Shown: one piece after another, positions 8,689 to 18,022 of the stretch
How the letters are laid out: each line of letters opens with the position of its first letter
How positions within the stretch are numbered: position 1 is the stretch's first letter
Origin: Halomonas sp. MCCC 1A13316
Lineage (GTDB): Bacteria; Pseudomonadota; Gammaproteobacteria; Pseudomonadales; Halomonadaceae
DNA length: 64,000 bases
Assembly (NCBI RefSeq): GCF_014931605.1
Contig: NZ_CP053382.1
Coordinates: 1,364,001-1,428,000, forward strand
Direction of reading: 5' to 3'
Program-made: the position numbers and the translations under genes
Notes under the pieces: model-generated
Told to the model about the DNA's origin: nothing
What the model saw: only the letters and a program-made list of their open reading frames with translations
The model's database searches: none

Positions 8689-9783
8689 TTAAAGCCAGCG
8701 TCGGAAGATCAACCACGCCGCCAGGTACAGGGGCATACCGATCGCCACCAGGGCGAGGGCATGGGGCCACAGGATCTCCATGCCCGCCCCCTTGAGGAAG
8801 ATGCCCAGAGTTATATCCAAGTAGTGTCGCAATGGACTGGCCAGCGACAGCTTCTGCAGTAAGTTCGGCATGCTATCCACCGGGACCATGGTGCCGGACA
8901 GGAACATCAACGGGAACAGGCCGAAGAAGGCGAGCAGCAGGGCCTGCTGCAGGGTGCGGGAGACGGCCGCCACCAGGACGCCGAGGCCGATGGCACTGAG
9001 CAGAAACAGCGCGGTCAGGGCGAAGAACAGCGGCAGGCTGCCTCTGACCGGCACGCCGAACCAGCCGACCAGCGCCAGGCTGGGGAAGAGGGCGAGCAGG
9101 CCGATCAACAGGGTGGGCACGGTCTTGGCGATGAACAGTTCGCCACGTCGAATGGGCGTGACCATGAGCTGCTCGATGGTGCCGACCTCCTTCTCGCGAA
9201 CGATGGAGGCGGCAGGGTGGACGACGCCGATCATCAACCCCGCCAGGGCGATCATCGCCAGTACCGTGAAACCGACGTTGGTTTGGTCCGGGTTGTACCA
9301 AGTGCGCAGCTGCGCTGCTACCGTCGCTAGCTGTCGCTCGTCGAGTGTTCCCCGGTGCATCCGGAAGGCCTCCACCGTCTGCAGCGCATAGCCCCGGGCG
9401 ACGGCGGCCGTGTTGGCGTTGCTGCCATCGACCAAGAACTGCAGTGCCTGACCGCCGCGATAGAGTTCACGCTCGAAATCGACGGGGATGACCAGTACCG
9501 CCTGTGCCTCGCCGCGTTCCAGGTACGGCTCGGCCGCTGCGACATCGTGCAGGTGCGCCACCAGACGGAAGTTGCCACCCGCGATGAAGTCATCGATCAG
9601 GCGGCGACTGGCCGGGCTCTCGTCGGTATCGACCACCGCCAGCGGCAGGTCACGCATCTCCATGCCCAGGGCGTAGGAGCAGATCACCACTTCGATGGTG
9701 TAGAGCCAGAAGATCAGGAACAGCACCACGGGATCGCGGAAGAACTGTATCAGCTCCTTGTGCAACAGGCTCGATAGGCGCAT
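8689..9783 (-). CDS. ABC-2 type permease (YbhR/YbhS family), last gene of exporter operon
   Basis: A 364-aa inner-membrane permease with one N-terminal transmembrane segment, a large periplasmic domain (about residues 45-170) and five C-terminal segments, the standard DUF3533/ABC-2 layout. It starts at 9783, where TGATG joins the stop of the preceding permease gene to this ATG, so translation is probably coupled. It works with the second permease and the double ATPase in an export complex like E. coli YbhFSR or YhhJ-RbbA. Substrate is unknown; relatives export drugs or cations. Confidence 0.9.
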   Translation of the reverse strand: MRLSSLLHKELIQFFRDPVVLFLIFWLYTIEVVICSYALGMEMRDLPLAVVDTDESPASRRLIDDFIAGGNFRLVAHLHDVAAAEPYLERGEAQAVLVIPVDFERELYRGGQALQFLVDGSNANTAAVARGYALQTVEAFRMHRGTLDERQLATVAAQLRTWYNPDQTNVGFTVLAMIALAGLMIGVVHPAASIVREKEVGTIEQLMVTPIRRGELFIAKTVPTLLIGLLALFPSLALVGWFGVPVRGSLPLFFALTALFLLSAIGLGVLVAAVSRTLQQALLLAFFGLFPLMFLSGTMVPVDSMPNLLQKLSLASPLRHYLDITLGIFLKGAGMEILWPHALALVAIGMPLYLAAWLIFRRWL

Positions 9784-10880
9784 CAGGCCACCTTCTTCTT
9801 CAGCCGCCAGGCCGCCAGGGCGAAGACCAGCAGGGTGTAGACGGCGACGATGGCGATGCTCGGCCACAGGATCTCGAACCCGACGCCCTTGAGCACCACG
9901 CCACGGGAGATATCGACGAAGTAGCGACCCGGAAAGGCCAGGGTGTAGAGCTGGACCACATAGGGCATGGTGAAGATCGGAAACAGCATGCCCGAGAACA
10001 GGATGGAGGGCATAAGGGTCACGATCAGCACGGCCAGCAGGGCGACCAGTTGGGTGCGGGTCACGGCCGACACCAGCAGGCCGATCCCCAGGGTACAGAG
10101 CACGTACAGCAGCGATATCGTCAACAGGAAAGTGACGCTGCCCTGGAACGGCACGCCGAACCAGAGAAAACCGACGGCGATCACCATCGCCATCTGCACG
10201 AAGGCGATGATCGCGTAGGGAATCAGCTTGCCGGCCAGAAACTCAACGGAGGAGAGCGGCGAGGCATAGATCTGTGCAATGGTGCCGGTTTCCTTTTCCC
10301 GCACTAGAGCGAGCGCGGTGAGCAGGGGCGGGAAGGCCATCAGGATCACCGCATAGAGGCCGGGAACCACGGTGTGCACGCTGCTGAGCGAGGGGTTGTA
10401 CCAGACGCGAGTTTCCAACTGCAGGGCCGGCGGCCCCGCTGCATGGCCGAAGCCGCTGGCAATCGCAAATGCATGGCTGCTGACCAGCGTCGCCGTGGCG
10501 GAATAGGTGCCGTCTACTAGCAGTTGGACCGGGCTCGGCTCATGGCGGGCGAGGGTGCGTTCGAAACCTGGCGGGATGATCAGCGCCAAGTGGATCTCGC
10601 CGCGTTGCAGGGCTCGCTCCATCGCATGCGGGTCGGTCAATTCACGCTCGAGGTGGAAGACGCCGCTCGCCGTGAACGCTTCCGTGAGTTGGCGGCTGGT
10701 GGGGGTGCGATCCTCATCCAGTACGCCCAGGGTGATATCGTCGACATCGAGCGTGATCGCATAGCCGAACAACAGCAGCATGATCAACGGCATGAGCAGC
10801 GCGACGCCGACGGTGATCGGATCGCGCAGTACCTCTTTCGTCTCCTTGGTCGCCACGGCGGCGATGCGCCACGGGTTCAT
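9783..10880 (-). CDS. ABC-2 type permease (YbhS/YbhR family)
   Basis: A 365-aa permease with the same architecture as its downstream paralogue: N-terminal segment (VGVALLMPLIMLLLFGYAITL), a periplasmic loop and a cluster of C-terminal segments. The motif ALVREKETGTIAQIYASPLSSVEF before the membrane cluster is typical of ABC-2 exporters. Its ATG overlaps the ATPase stop by 4 bp (ATGA). Two different permease genes in tandem imply a heterodimeric transmembrane unit. Confidence 0.9.
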   Translation of the reverse strand: MNPWRIAAVATKETKEVLRDPITVGVALLMPLIMLLLFGYAITLDVDDITLGVLDEDRTPTSRQLTEAFTASGVFHLERELTDPHAMERALQRGEIHLALIIPPGFERTLARHEPSPVQLLVDGTYSATATLVSSHAFAIASGFGHAAGPPALQLETRVWYNPSLSSVHTVVPGLYAVILMAFPPLLTALALVREKETGTIAQIYASPLSSVEFLAGKLIPYAIIAFVQMAMVIAVGFLWFGVPFQGSVTFLLTISLLYVLCTLGIGLLVSAVTRTQLVALLAVLIVTLMPSILFSGMLFPIFTMPYVVQLYTLAFPGRYFVDISRGVVLKGVGFEILWPSIAIVAVYTLLVFALAAWRLKKKVA

Positions 10881-12577
10881 GATGCCAGCTCCCGCTGCGC
10901 CTGCTCGATATGGCCGAGGAAGACCGCTTCCATGCCGGCATCGGACGGAAGCCGCAGCGCCTGGCGCAGCTGCTCGAGGGTGCCAAGGGCGACCAGGCGG
11001 CCCTGGTGCATCAACCCCAGCCGGTGGCAGTAGCTCGCCTCTTCCAGGTAATGGGTGGTGACGAACACCGTCATGCCGCCGCTGGCCAGGGTCTGGATCA
11101 GCTGCCAGAAGCGCTGACGGTTGAGCGGGTCGACGCCGGAGGTGGGCTCGTCCAGGAACAGCACCGCCGGGCCGTGCAAGATGCTGCAGGCCAGCGCCAG
11201 GCGCTGGCGTACCGCCGCTGACAGCTCACTGACACGGCGTGCCTCCATCCCGGTCAGGGCCGTCATGCCACTGGCCCATTCGATCGACTGGCGTCGACGT
11301 GCGCCGCCAAGGCCGTAGGCCCCGGCGAAGAAGCGTAGGTTCTCGGCCACCGTGAGATCCGGGTAGAGCGAGAAACGCTGTGACATGTAGCCAATGCGGC
11401 TGCGCAGGGCGCGTGCCTGCCGGGTCACCGAAAGGCCGGCGGCGAAGGCCTCGCCGTCGCTGGGCATCAGCAGTCCGCAGAAAACCCGGATCAGCGTGGT
11501 CTTGCCGGCGCCGTTGGGTCCCAGCCAGCCGATCACCTCGCCCGGCGGCACACTGACCGAGACCCGGTCGACGGCGGTGAAGTCCCCGAACCGCACGCTG
11601 AGTTGTTCTGCCCGTACCTCGCCACCCTGCGTTTCCATGATGGCCGGTGCCATCGGCGGCGGTGGTGCTGCCGATGCTGTACTCAGGGCGATGAAGGCCT
11701 CCTCCAAGCCTGGCTCGGCAGGCGTCAGAGTGGCGAGTCCATCCAGCTGCGCCAAGGTGGCTGGCGGCAATTCAGCTCCGACATGCAACTGGATGCGCAA
11801 TCGGTCCGCCAGCCACTGTAGATTCAGCACTTCGGAGGCGTCGCGCAGGATGGCCTGTACGCGGATGCTTCTGGCAGTTTGTATCTCGTAGATCCGCCCA
11901 TGGACTTGGGCGCGCAACTGCGCCGGGGTATCCACCGCCAGCACTCGGCCCTGGTCGAGAAAGGCGAGTCGATCGCAGTATTCCGCTTCGTCCATGTAGG
12001 GGGTGCTGACCACCACCGTGCTGCCATGCTGCTGGTAACGCCGCAGCAGTTGCCAGAGCTCACGGCGCGACAAGGGGTCGACACCCAGGCTGGGCTCGTC
12101 GAGCAGCAGCAACAGTGGAGCATGAATCAGGTTGGCGCACAGCGAGAGCTTCTTGCGCATGCCGCCGGAGAGCTTGCCGGCGGGCCGGTCGAGGTGGGCT
12201 TGCAGACCGGCCATGGTCAGCAGTTCATGACTGCGGCTGGCGAAATCCTGCGCCTCGACGTCGCGGATGCGGGCCGCAAACTGCAGGTTCTCGAGGACGC
12301 TGAGTCGGTCATAGAGCGTGAAGCCCTGTGACATGTAGCCGACCCGGGCATTCACCTCGGCCGCCTGGCGCACCGTGTCGAAGCCAAGCACCGTCGCCTG
12401 ACCTTCGCTGGGATCGAGGATCGCCGCGAGCAGCTGCATGAGCGTGGTCTTGCCGGCGCCGTCCGGGCCCAGCAGCCCGAAGATCTCGCCCCGCTGGATC
12501 TCCAGGTCCACCCCGGTAAGCACATGCCGACCGGCGAAGCGTCGCCCCACCCCGCTGGTGCGGATCGCCGCGGTCAT
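10877..12577 (-). CDS. Double ABC ATPase of the exporter (YbhF-like)
   Basis: A 566-aa protein with two complete nucleotide-binding domains. Domain 1 has Walker A GPDGAGKTTLM (Asp where Asn is usual), signature LSGGMRKK and Walker B LLLLDEPSLGVD. Domain 2 has GPNGAGKTTLI, a weak signature (SELSAAVRQRLALA in place of LSGGQ) and Walker B VLFLDEPTSGVD. Both domains are oriented to a cytoplasmic site under the permeases. The start at 12577 gives an ATGA overlap with the HlyD stop; an in-frame upstream ATG at 12604 lies inside the HlyD gene. The degenerate second signature suggests asymmetric ATP hydrolysis (inference). Confidence 0.92.
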   Translation of the reverse strand: MTAAIRTSGVGRRFAGRHVLTGVDLEIQRGEIFGLLGPDGAGKTTLMQLLAAILDPSEGQATVLGFDTVRQAAEVNARVGYMSQGFTLYDRLSVLENLQFAARIRDVEAQDFASRSHELLTMAGLQAHLDRPAGKLSGGMRKKLSLCANLIHAPLLLLLDEPSLGVDPLSRRELWQLLRRYQQHGSTVVVSTPYMDEAEYCDRLAFLDQGRVLAVDTPAQLRAQVHGRIYEIQTARSIRVQAILRDASEVLNLQWLADRLRIQLHVGAELPPATLAQLDGLATLTPAEPGLEEAFIALSTASAAPPPPMAPAIMETQGGEVRAEQLSVRFGDFTAVDRVSVSVPPGEVIGWLGPNGAGKTTLIRVFCGLLMPSDGEAFAAGLSVTRQARALRSRIGYMSQRFSLYPDLTVAENLRFFAGAYGLGGARRRQSIEWASGMTALTGMEARRVSELSAAVRQRLALACSILHGPAVLFLDEPTSGVDPLNRQRFWQLIQTLASGGMTVFVTTHYLEEASYCHRLGLMHQGRLVALGTLEQLRQALRLPSDAGMEAVFLGHIEQAQRELAS

Positions 12578-13530
12578 GGTGGCACGACCAGGGTGTCGGG
12601 CCACGGCACCTCGTCCTGCCAGCGAAGCCAGGCATCGGCCGGCATGCCGGGCTTGAGCACGCCGTCGGGGTTGGCGACTTGCAGGGTCACTCCGAAGACG
12701 GTGTGCGCCCGCTCGTCGGGCAGGTGGACATCGCGTGGGGTGAACTGCGCCTGGCTGTCGATCGCACTGACCTCAGCCTCGAAGTGGCGGTCCGGAAAGG
12801 CATTGACCCGCACCCTGGCCGGGGTGCCGAGCCGGATTCGGCCCAGGACCTGTTCGGTCACGTAGATCTTAAGTCGGGGGCGGTCCAGGTCGACCAGCAC
12901 ACCCAGCGACTGCCCTGGCGCGACCACCTCTCCGATCTCCACGGCCTTGACCAGCACGGTGGCAGCAATGGGACTGTGCAGCACCGTCTTGTCGAGCTGG
13001 AGGGCGAGCTGGCTGCGTTGCTGCCGAAGCGCCTCCAGATTGGCGGCGGCCTCTGCGCGCTGCGCTTGCAGCCCCTCGACTTCGCCTGCCGCCTCGCGCA
13101 CGCGGTCCTCACTGCGCTCCAATTGCTGCGCGGGGATAGTGCCAGAGCGACGCAGGGTGCGCGCCCGCTCCAGATCGGCCTCGGCGTTGCCGAGATGGTG
13201 ACGAGCCGTGTCGAGCATGCGCTCGAGCCGCACCACTGACTGTTCACCGGCGATCAGGCGCGCCTCGAGTTCGGCCTGCTGCAGACGAACAAGGCGATCG
13301 TCCAGGCGAATCAGCTCGTCTCCCGCTATGATGGGCTGGCCCTCCACCAACTGATTTTCCACCACGCGTCCTGGGATTTCAGCGGCAAGACGGAGCTCGG
13401 TGGCTTCAATACGGCCGCTGCCGTAGAGGAACCCGGGTGGGAGCTCTGTTGGGCGAAGCGCGATGAAACCCAGGTAGCCGCCAGTGGCTAGCAGAATGAC
13501 CGCAACGATCGTCCATAGCGAGTATCGCAT
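12574..13530 (-). CDS. HlyD-family periplasmic adaptor of the ABC exporter (YbhG-like)
   Basis: A 318-aa membrane-fusion protein, first gene of the minus-strand exporter operon. It has an N-terminal signal-anchor (YSLWTIVAVILLATGGYLGFIAL), a split biotinyl/lipoyl domain (GRVVENQLVEGQPIIAGDEL and the matching half near residue 210), a long coiled coil rich in Glu/Arg/Gln (about residues 75-190) and a beta-barrel domain. It would bridge the inner-membrane ABC transporter to an outer-membrane channel; no TolC gene is in the window. Unlike E. coli ybhGFSR, no TetR regulator gene sits beside it. Confidence 0.9.
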   Translation of the reverse strand: MRYSLWTIVAVILLATGGYLGFIALRPTELPPGFLYGSGRIEATELRLAAEIPGRVVENQLVEGQPIIAGDELIRLDDRLVRLQQAELEARLIAGEQSVVRLERMLDTARHHLGNAEADLERARTLRRSGTIPAQQLERSEDRVREAAGEVEGLQAQRAEAAANLEALRQQRSQLALQLDKTVLHSPIAATVLVKAVEIGEVVAPGQSLGVLVDLDRPRLKIYVTEQVLGRIRLGTPARVRVNAFPDRHFEAEVSAIDSQAQFTPRDVHLPDERAHTVFGVTLQVANPDGVLKPGMPADAWLRWQDEVPWPDTLVVPP

Positions 13531-13649
13531 CAGACCTCTCTCCTCACCGGCTATCTGCCTAGGCTCCTTCCGTGTCTATCTCCTCATCCATGGCCAACGA
13601 CCAGCCGTGCAGATCGCGAAAATTCCCCTGGTGAAGAGTTGCAGTGCCA

Positions 13650-14108
13650 TCAGAGGTCCCGGGAGCGATTGGTCTGGTGGAACAGCCGCATTGCTTCATG
13701 CTCTTCGAGCTTCAGGAGCTCACCGATTAGCTCGCGTGTCTCGGGAATCTCAGTGCGCCCCTCGAGATAGCGATAGAGGCCGATGATCCGCTCATGGAGG
13801 TCGAAAACTTCCTGGCAGATTTCGTCGAAGCTCATTTCCGCATAGGGCGCACTGCACGACAGGTGGGGCTTGATGGGCGCGTAGGAAAGATAGTCGTAGA
13901 GCCAGGTATTCAGCACCTTGGGGTCGGCCCTCTTCTCGAAACCGGCGACGATCTTTTTCAGTGCCTCCTCGTGGTCCGCCAGATATTCCAACAGCCACTT
14001 GGCACGCTCTTCTTCCTGCTGCGTCGAGCAGTGCTTCAGGCACCGGGTCAGGTGTTCATGCAGTGCGCGTGTCCACTCGATCACGTCATGAAAGGTCGAT
14101 ACGTACAT
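13650..14108 (-). CDS. Predicted helical (ferritin/hemerythrin-like) protein of unknown function
   Basis: A 152-aa soluble protein without signal or membrane segments. It is almost wholly helical in character, with His/Glu/Cys spaced along the helices (TRALHEHLTRCLKHC, YLADHEEALKKI, QEVFDLHERII, LLKLEEHEAMRLFHQ), as in four-helix metal-binding bundles. I do not recognise a specific family. The gene lies alone between the exporter operon and a divergent membrane-protein gene. A di-metal or stress function is possible but not shown. Confidence 0.6.
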   Translation of the reverse strand: MYVSTFHDVIEWTRALHEHLTRCLKHCSTQQEEERAKWLLEYLADHEEALKKIVAGFEKRADPKVLNTWLYDYLSYAPIKPHLSCSAPYAEMSFDEICQEVFDLHERIIGLYRYLEGRTEIPETRELIGELLKLEEHEAMRLFHQTNRSRDL

Positions 14109-14352
14109 CGGTCTACCTCGCTTGGGCGCCAGGAGGGATGGCTCAGGTGAGGAGGTACAACGCCTTCAGCGTAGCCCAATGGCCCTGGGGAGGGTTGACT
14201 CGCATCAAGTCGAGCTGTGTTGGCAGCCGAATTTAGCACCGATACCGTCAAGATTGCCTAACACCAATCACCATGGAACACTGCTCTCTCGTCGGTAGCC
14301 AAGCGGTTCCGCTGGGCGCTGGGCCGAAGCTGTACCTTATTCGGAGACAGAC

Positions 14353-14868
14353 ATGGCAGTGGGACCATCCCGGCCAGACAGGCTGAAGCGGATGCTGGCC
14401 GCGCCGGAGTTCAACGTGGCACTCTTTGCCTTTCTGCTCAATTTCCCCTGGGAGTTCCTGCAGGTACCGCTCTTCGTCGCGATGCCGGAGATGGCGCACT
14501 GGGACGCCGTTCTCTTATGCACCCGGGCGACCCTGGGCGATGTGCTCATTGCCTTGGCGGCCTTTTGGGTCGTGGCTGGGCTGAGCCGAAATCGACAGTG
14601 GCTACTCTGCCCCGATGCGTGCTCGCTCTTGCTCTTCATCGCCATAGGCGTTGTGATCACGGTTGGTCTGGAGTGGCATGCAACGGAACTCCAGCATCGC
14701 TGGCAATACGCCGAGCGGATGCCAGCGCTGCCCCTTCTGGGAACTGGACTAGTGCCACTGTTGCAGTGGGTGCTACTTCCTCCGATGATCTTATGGTTGG
14801 CGCGTCGCCAAATACTGGGGGCACTCTATTTAGCGAGGCATGGCAATCTCCCTGCTGCGAAACAGTAG
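14353..14868 (+). CDS. Hypothetical integral membrane protein
   Basis: A 171-aa protein with about four hydrophobic segments: FNVALFAFLLNFPWEFLQV, ATLGDVLIALAAFWVVAGL, LLLFIAIGVVITVGL and LGTGLVPLLQWVLLPPMILWLA. Charged residues in the membrane-side motif NFPWEFLQVPLF and in EWHATELQHRWQY could form a binding site. Family not recognised. The ATG follows GGAGACAGAC. It is divergent from the ferritin-like gene, with a 244-bp shared upstream region. The 235 bp after it (to 15103) hold no gene I can support. Confidence 0.65.
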   Translation: MAVGPSRPDRLKRMLAAPEFNVALFAFLLNFPWEFLQVPLFVAMPEMAHWDAVLLCTRATLGDVLIALAAFWVVAGLSRNRQWLLCPDACSLLLFIAIGVVITVGLEWHATELQHRWQYAERMPALPLLGTGLVPLLQWVLLPPMILWLARRQILGALYLARHGNLPAAKQ

Positions 14869-15103
14869 AGCCTGTGAAAAGAACCCAGTTTAGGCTGAGA
14901 AAGGCGCCATGGTGGGCGCTGCCAAAGTTATAGTGGAGAGCCTGCATAAGCTTCTTGTCATGCGGATGCGGCCCAAGACCATGACTTCGCTGACAGTAGT
15001 GCTGGGCTTGAGACCGCTGTTGTTGGATTCGGGCTCGGCTTCGATGCCATGCAAATCATCGCGACCCCTTTCGGCGAGGAATGATAACCGCTCCCTGGTG
15101 TCG

Positions 15104-15760
15104 CTAATGTTGTTTCCCATTCTCTACTCGCTCTGGCAGAGGTTCGACCAGCCCCAGCGCCACGCAGATGCGCACCAGCTCGGCCAGGTTGTCGGCGACG
15201 AGCGCCTTCATGGCGCGCAGACGATACACCTCCACGGTCTTGGCGCTGACAGCCAGGTGCTCGGCAATCTCACGGCTGGTCATGCCTTCGGCGACGAGCA
15301 CCAGTATATCCCGCTCCTTGGGGCGCAGGGCGTCGTAGCGCTCGCGCAAGGTGTCGATACGCTGGAGTACTGCGCGCTGGCGCTGATGCTCGGCCAGGGC
15401 CTGCTGCACGGCGTCGATCAGTTGCTGCTGGTTGAAGGGCTTCTCGATGAAATCGAAGGCGCCGGCCTTGAGTGCCGCCACCGCCATGGGCACGTCACCG
15501 TGGCCGGTCATGAAGATGATCGGCGCAGTATCGCCGCGCTCGATGAGCCGTTGCTGCACCTGCAGCCCGGAGAGCCCCGGCATGCGCACGTCCAGCAGCA
15601 CGGCACCGAAGGCATCGGGCTCCGCCGCGAGGAAGGCCTCGCCGTCGGCGAAGGCGCGGGTGTCCAGCCCCACGGAGTCGAGCAGCCAGGCCAGCGAATC
15701 GCGCAGCGCCTCGTCGTCGTCGACCACGGCGATACAGGGGGCGGCGGTGGGCTGGGTCAC
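15104..15760 (-). CDS. FixJ-family response regulator
   Basis: A 218-aa regulator with an N-terminal receiver (VVDDDEALRDSL, phospho-acceptor Asp in VLLDVRMPGLSG, Lys in FIEKPF) and a C-terminal LuxR-type HTH (RPKERDILVLVAEGMTSREIAEHL.SAKTVEVYRLRAMKAL). It starts with GTG at 15760, where GTGA overlaps the stop of the kinase gene, so the two are translationally coupled. FixJ/TtrR/DctR-type regulators activate sigma-70 promoters after phosphorylation by PAS kinases. No clear target operator is seen nearby. Confidence 0.92.
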   Translation of the reverse strand: MTQPTAAPCIAVVDDDEALRDSLAWLLDSVGLDTRAFADGEAFLAAEPDAFGAVLLDVRMPGLSGLQVQQRLIERGDTAPIIFMTGHGDVPMAVAALKAGAFDFIEKPFNQQQLIDAVQQALAEHQRQRAVLQRIDTLRERYDALRPKERDILVLVAEGMTSREIAEHLAVSAKTVEVYRLRAMKALVADNLAELVRICVALGLVEPLPERVENGKQH

Positions 15761-17316
15761 GGTTGGCTCCGGGGCGGTAGGCGGCGGTAGGGAAGGCTGG
15801 GTTCGGCCAGCAGTGTACCGGTAAAGGTGGCTCCGTCGGAACCGTCCGCCAGGTTCAGGTCTCCTCCCATGGCTTCCATCAACGAGCGGCTGATCGCCAG
15901 ACCCATGCCCAGCCCCTCGGGGCGGCTGGAGTGGAACGGAGCGAAGATCGACTGCGCCTCCTCGGTGTTGATGCCGGGGCCTTTGTCGCTGACGCTGAAG
16001 GTCGCCTCGCGAGGCCCGCTCTGGCGGGCGCGGATAGTGACTCGAGCCGCACTGGGCCGTTGTCGGCTTGCCTCCAGCGCGTTGAGCAGCAGGTTGACCA
16101 GCACCTGCTCCAGGGCAACCGGATCCGCCAGTACGCGTGGCAGGGCTTCGGGCAGCTCGTGATCGAGCGCGATGCCGGCTTGCTGGTACTGCCATTCGCA
16201 CAGGCGGCAGGCGGCGTCGACTACGTCGAGTAGCGCAACCGGGCGCGGCCGGGTCTGCCCCTTGCGCACGAAGGTGCGGATATGGCGCAGACGCTGTGCC
16301 AGGCGCTGTACCTGCTCGTCGATGCGCTCCAGCGGCAGGGCCAGGTCGCTGGCGGGGCGGCTCGGGTTGCTGCGCAGCTGCATCAGCGCGCCGCTGGCGT
16401 AGTTGGCGATAGCGCCCAGGGGCTGGTTGAGCTCATGGGCGATATTGGAGGCCAGCTCGCCGGTAGTGGCCAGGCGGTTGGCATGGGCGATCTGCTCCTG
16501 GTGGCGCCGCGCCTGATCCTCATTGGCCTTGCGTAGGCCAATATCACGATTGAGCAGGGAGAGGTGGTCGGGCTCGGCGCCGGGGCCGCGGTGCGCCAGC
16601 ACCACGCTGAGGACCGGCACCGGTCCCTTGGGGCCAGGCATCTCCAGCTCGCCGCTCCAGAAGCCATAGCGAGCCACGGCGGGCAGCACGATCTCGCGCA
16701 GGATCGCCAGCGAGGCTGGGGTGTAGGCCGTTTCGAGCAGTGCATCGCGCCCTTCGCGAGGCAGGCCCAGCAAGCGCCTTGCCGCCTCGTTGGTGTAGAA
16801 CAGCCGTTCGTCACCATTGCAGAACAGCACGTAGTCGGTAGTCGATTCCACTACCCGCGCCAGCCGCTCGCGGTTGGCCTCGGCGCGAATGCGCCGGCCT
16901 ACGTCGCGTGACACGCAGAGCACGTCGATCAGCTCGCCGGTAGCCGGGTCGCGGCGAGTGCGGCTGGTGGTCTCGAACCACACGTAGTGGCCGTCCTTGG
17001 CGCGAAAACGGTAGGTCTGCTGATAGAAACCGTCGTGGTAGTAGACCCGCGGCGACTTGTTGAGCAGGTCGGCAAGATCGGATGGGTGGAACAGGTCGTA
17101 GGCCGAGACGCCGATCAGTTCCTCCGGTTCGTAGCCGAGCAGGTCGCGGGCGGCTTGCGAGGCATAGAGGAAGGTGCCGTCACGGGCGTGGCGCGAGATC
17201 AGGTCGGTAGTGCTCTCGGCCAGCCATTGATAATGGCGCTTCTCCTCGTCGAGCTCGCTGGCTCGCGCTTCGAGTTCGGCCAGACGCACGCGCAGCGCCT
17301 CGATCTCGCTTGCCAT
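15757..17316 (-). CDS. PAS-domain sensor histidine kinase (FixL-like)
   Basis: A 519-aa kinase without transmembrane segments. A short coiled coil (residues 1-30) leads to two PAS domains: the first about residues 35-150 (LISRHARDGTFLYASQAARDLLGYEPEEL), the second about 160-280. They are followed by a HisKA H-box of the FixL/DctB type (NIAHELNQPLGAI, His about residue 305) and a HATPase domain (LLNALEASRQ, SDKGPGI, GLGMGLAISR). The ATG at 17316 overlaps the oxygenase stop (TGATG). No haem-ligand motif is evident, so the signal is unknown. Soluble location implies a cytoplasmic cue. Confidence 0.9.
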   Translation of the reverse strand: MASEIEALRVRLAELEARASELDEEKRHYQWLAESTTDLISRHARDGTFLYASQAARDLLGYEPEELIGVSAYDLFHPSDLADLLNKSPRVYYHDGFYQQTYRFRAKDGHYVWFETTSRTRRDPATGELIDVLCVSRDVGRRIRAEANRERLARVVESTTDYVLFCNGDERLFYTNEAARRLLGLPREGRDALLETAYTPASLAILREIVLPAVARYGFWSGELEMPGPKGPVPVLSVVLAHRGPGAEPDHLSLLNRDIGLRKANEDQARRHQEQIAHANRLATTGELASNIAHELNQPLGAIANYASGALMQLRSNPSRPASDLALPLERIDEQVQRLAQRLRHIRTFVRKGQTRPRPVALLDVVDAACRLCEWQYQQAGIALDHELPEALPRVLADPVALEQVLVNLLLNALEASRQRPSAARVTIRARQSGPREATFSVSDKGPGINTEEAQSIFAPFHSSRPEGLGMGLAISRSLMEAMGGDLNLADGSDGATFTGTLLAEPSLPYRRLPPRSQP

Positions 17317-17975
17317 CAGCGCGCCGGGTCCACCAGGCCGCCCAGCGAGGCGTTGCGCCGAAACCATCCGGCGATGCTGGCCCGCGGCAGGCGGGTCGGC
17401 AATACCTCGTGCGGCACGTGCTCGGAGAGAAAGCAGGCGAAGTTGCCGGCCTCGGGGCGTACCCGGGCCACTTCCCGCTCGGGGTCGTCGGCGGCGAAGA
17501 TCGCCATCTCGCCGCCGCCGTCCGCCGGCCAATCCGAGTTGAGGTAGCCCACCGTGGAAACCACCCGGTTGGCGCGCCCGCGGAAGCTGTCGAGATGCTT
17601 TCTATAGAAGGCCCCCGGGGGGTAGTGGGCGAAGTGCGCTTCGTATTCGAACAGTCCAAGGTAGAGTGCCTGATTCAGCTCCTGCTGCAGCTCGCCCATG
17701 GCTTCCAGGTAGCGGCGCTGGGCCAGGCTCTCGCGGTCGAGCCAGTGGATGGCGTCGCCGCGAATGTCGCGGCGCAGCTGGTGCTCGTCGCCACGGCCGA
17801 TGCCGGCGGCAGTCAGCGCCTTATGCTCGGCCATTTCCGCAAGCTCCCGATGCAGTTCGTGACACAGCTCGACGTCGAGGAAGCTTTCGCCGATGAACCA
17901 TCCCTGCTCGACCAGGGCGTCGACCAGTTGGGGCAGGGCGCTTGCTGCAAAGGCCGGGCGAACGGGAAGCGACAT
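17316..17975 (-). CDS. 2OG-Fe(II) oxygenase (prolyl 4-hydroxylase-like)
   Basis: A 219-aa soluble enzyme of the 2-oxoglutarate/Fe(II) dioxygenase superfamily. The iron ligands are visible as HLDSF (His and Asp), the distal His in EHVPHEVLPT, and a following Arg (..SIAGWFRR) for 2-oxoglutarate. GYLNSDWPADGGGEM is the usual core strand. The start at 17975 gives MSLPVRPAF; the frame is open to 18080. It heads an operon with the PAS kinase and FixJ-type regulator, joined to the kinase by a TGATG overlap. The substrate may be a protein side chain or small molecule. The coupling to a signalling pair is unusual. Confidence 0.85.
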   Translation of the reverse strand: MSLPVRPAFAASALPQLVDALVEQGWFIGESFLDVELCHELHRELAEMAEHKALTAAGIGRGDEHQLRRDIRGDAIHWLDRESLAQRRYLEAMGELQQELNQALYLGLFEYEAHFAHYPPGAFYRKHLDSFRGRANRVVSTVGYLNSDWPADGGGEMAIFAADDPEREVARVRPEAGNFACFLSEHVPHEVLPTRLPRASIAGWFRRNASLGGLVDPAR

Positions 17976-18022
17976 GGGCGAGGCGAGACCTCCGCAGTAG
18001 TAAAGGAGCCGGATAGACCAGT

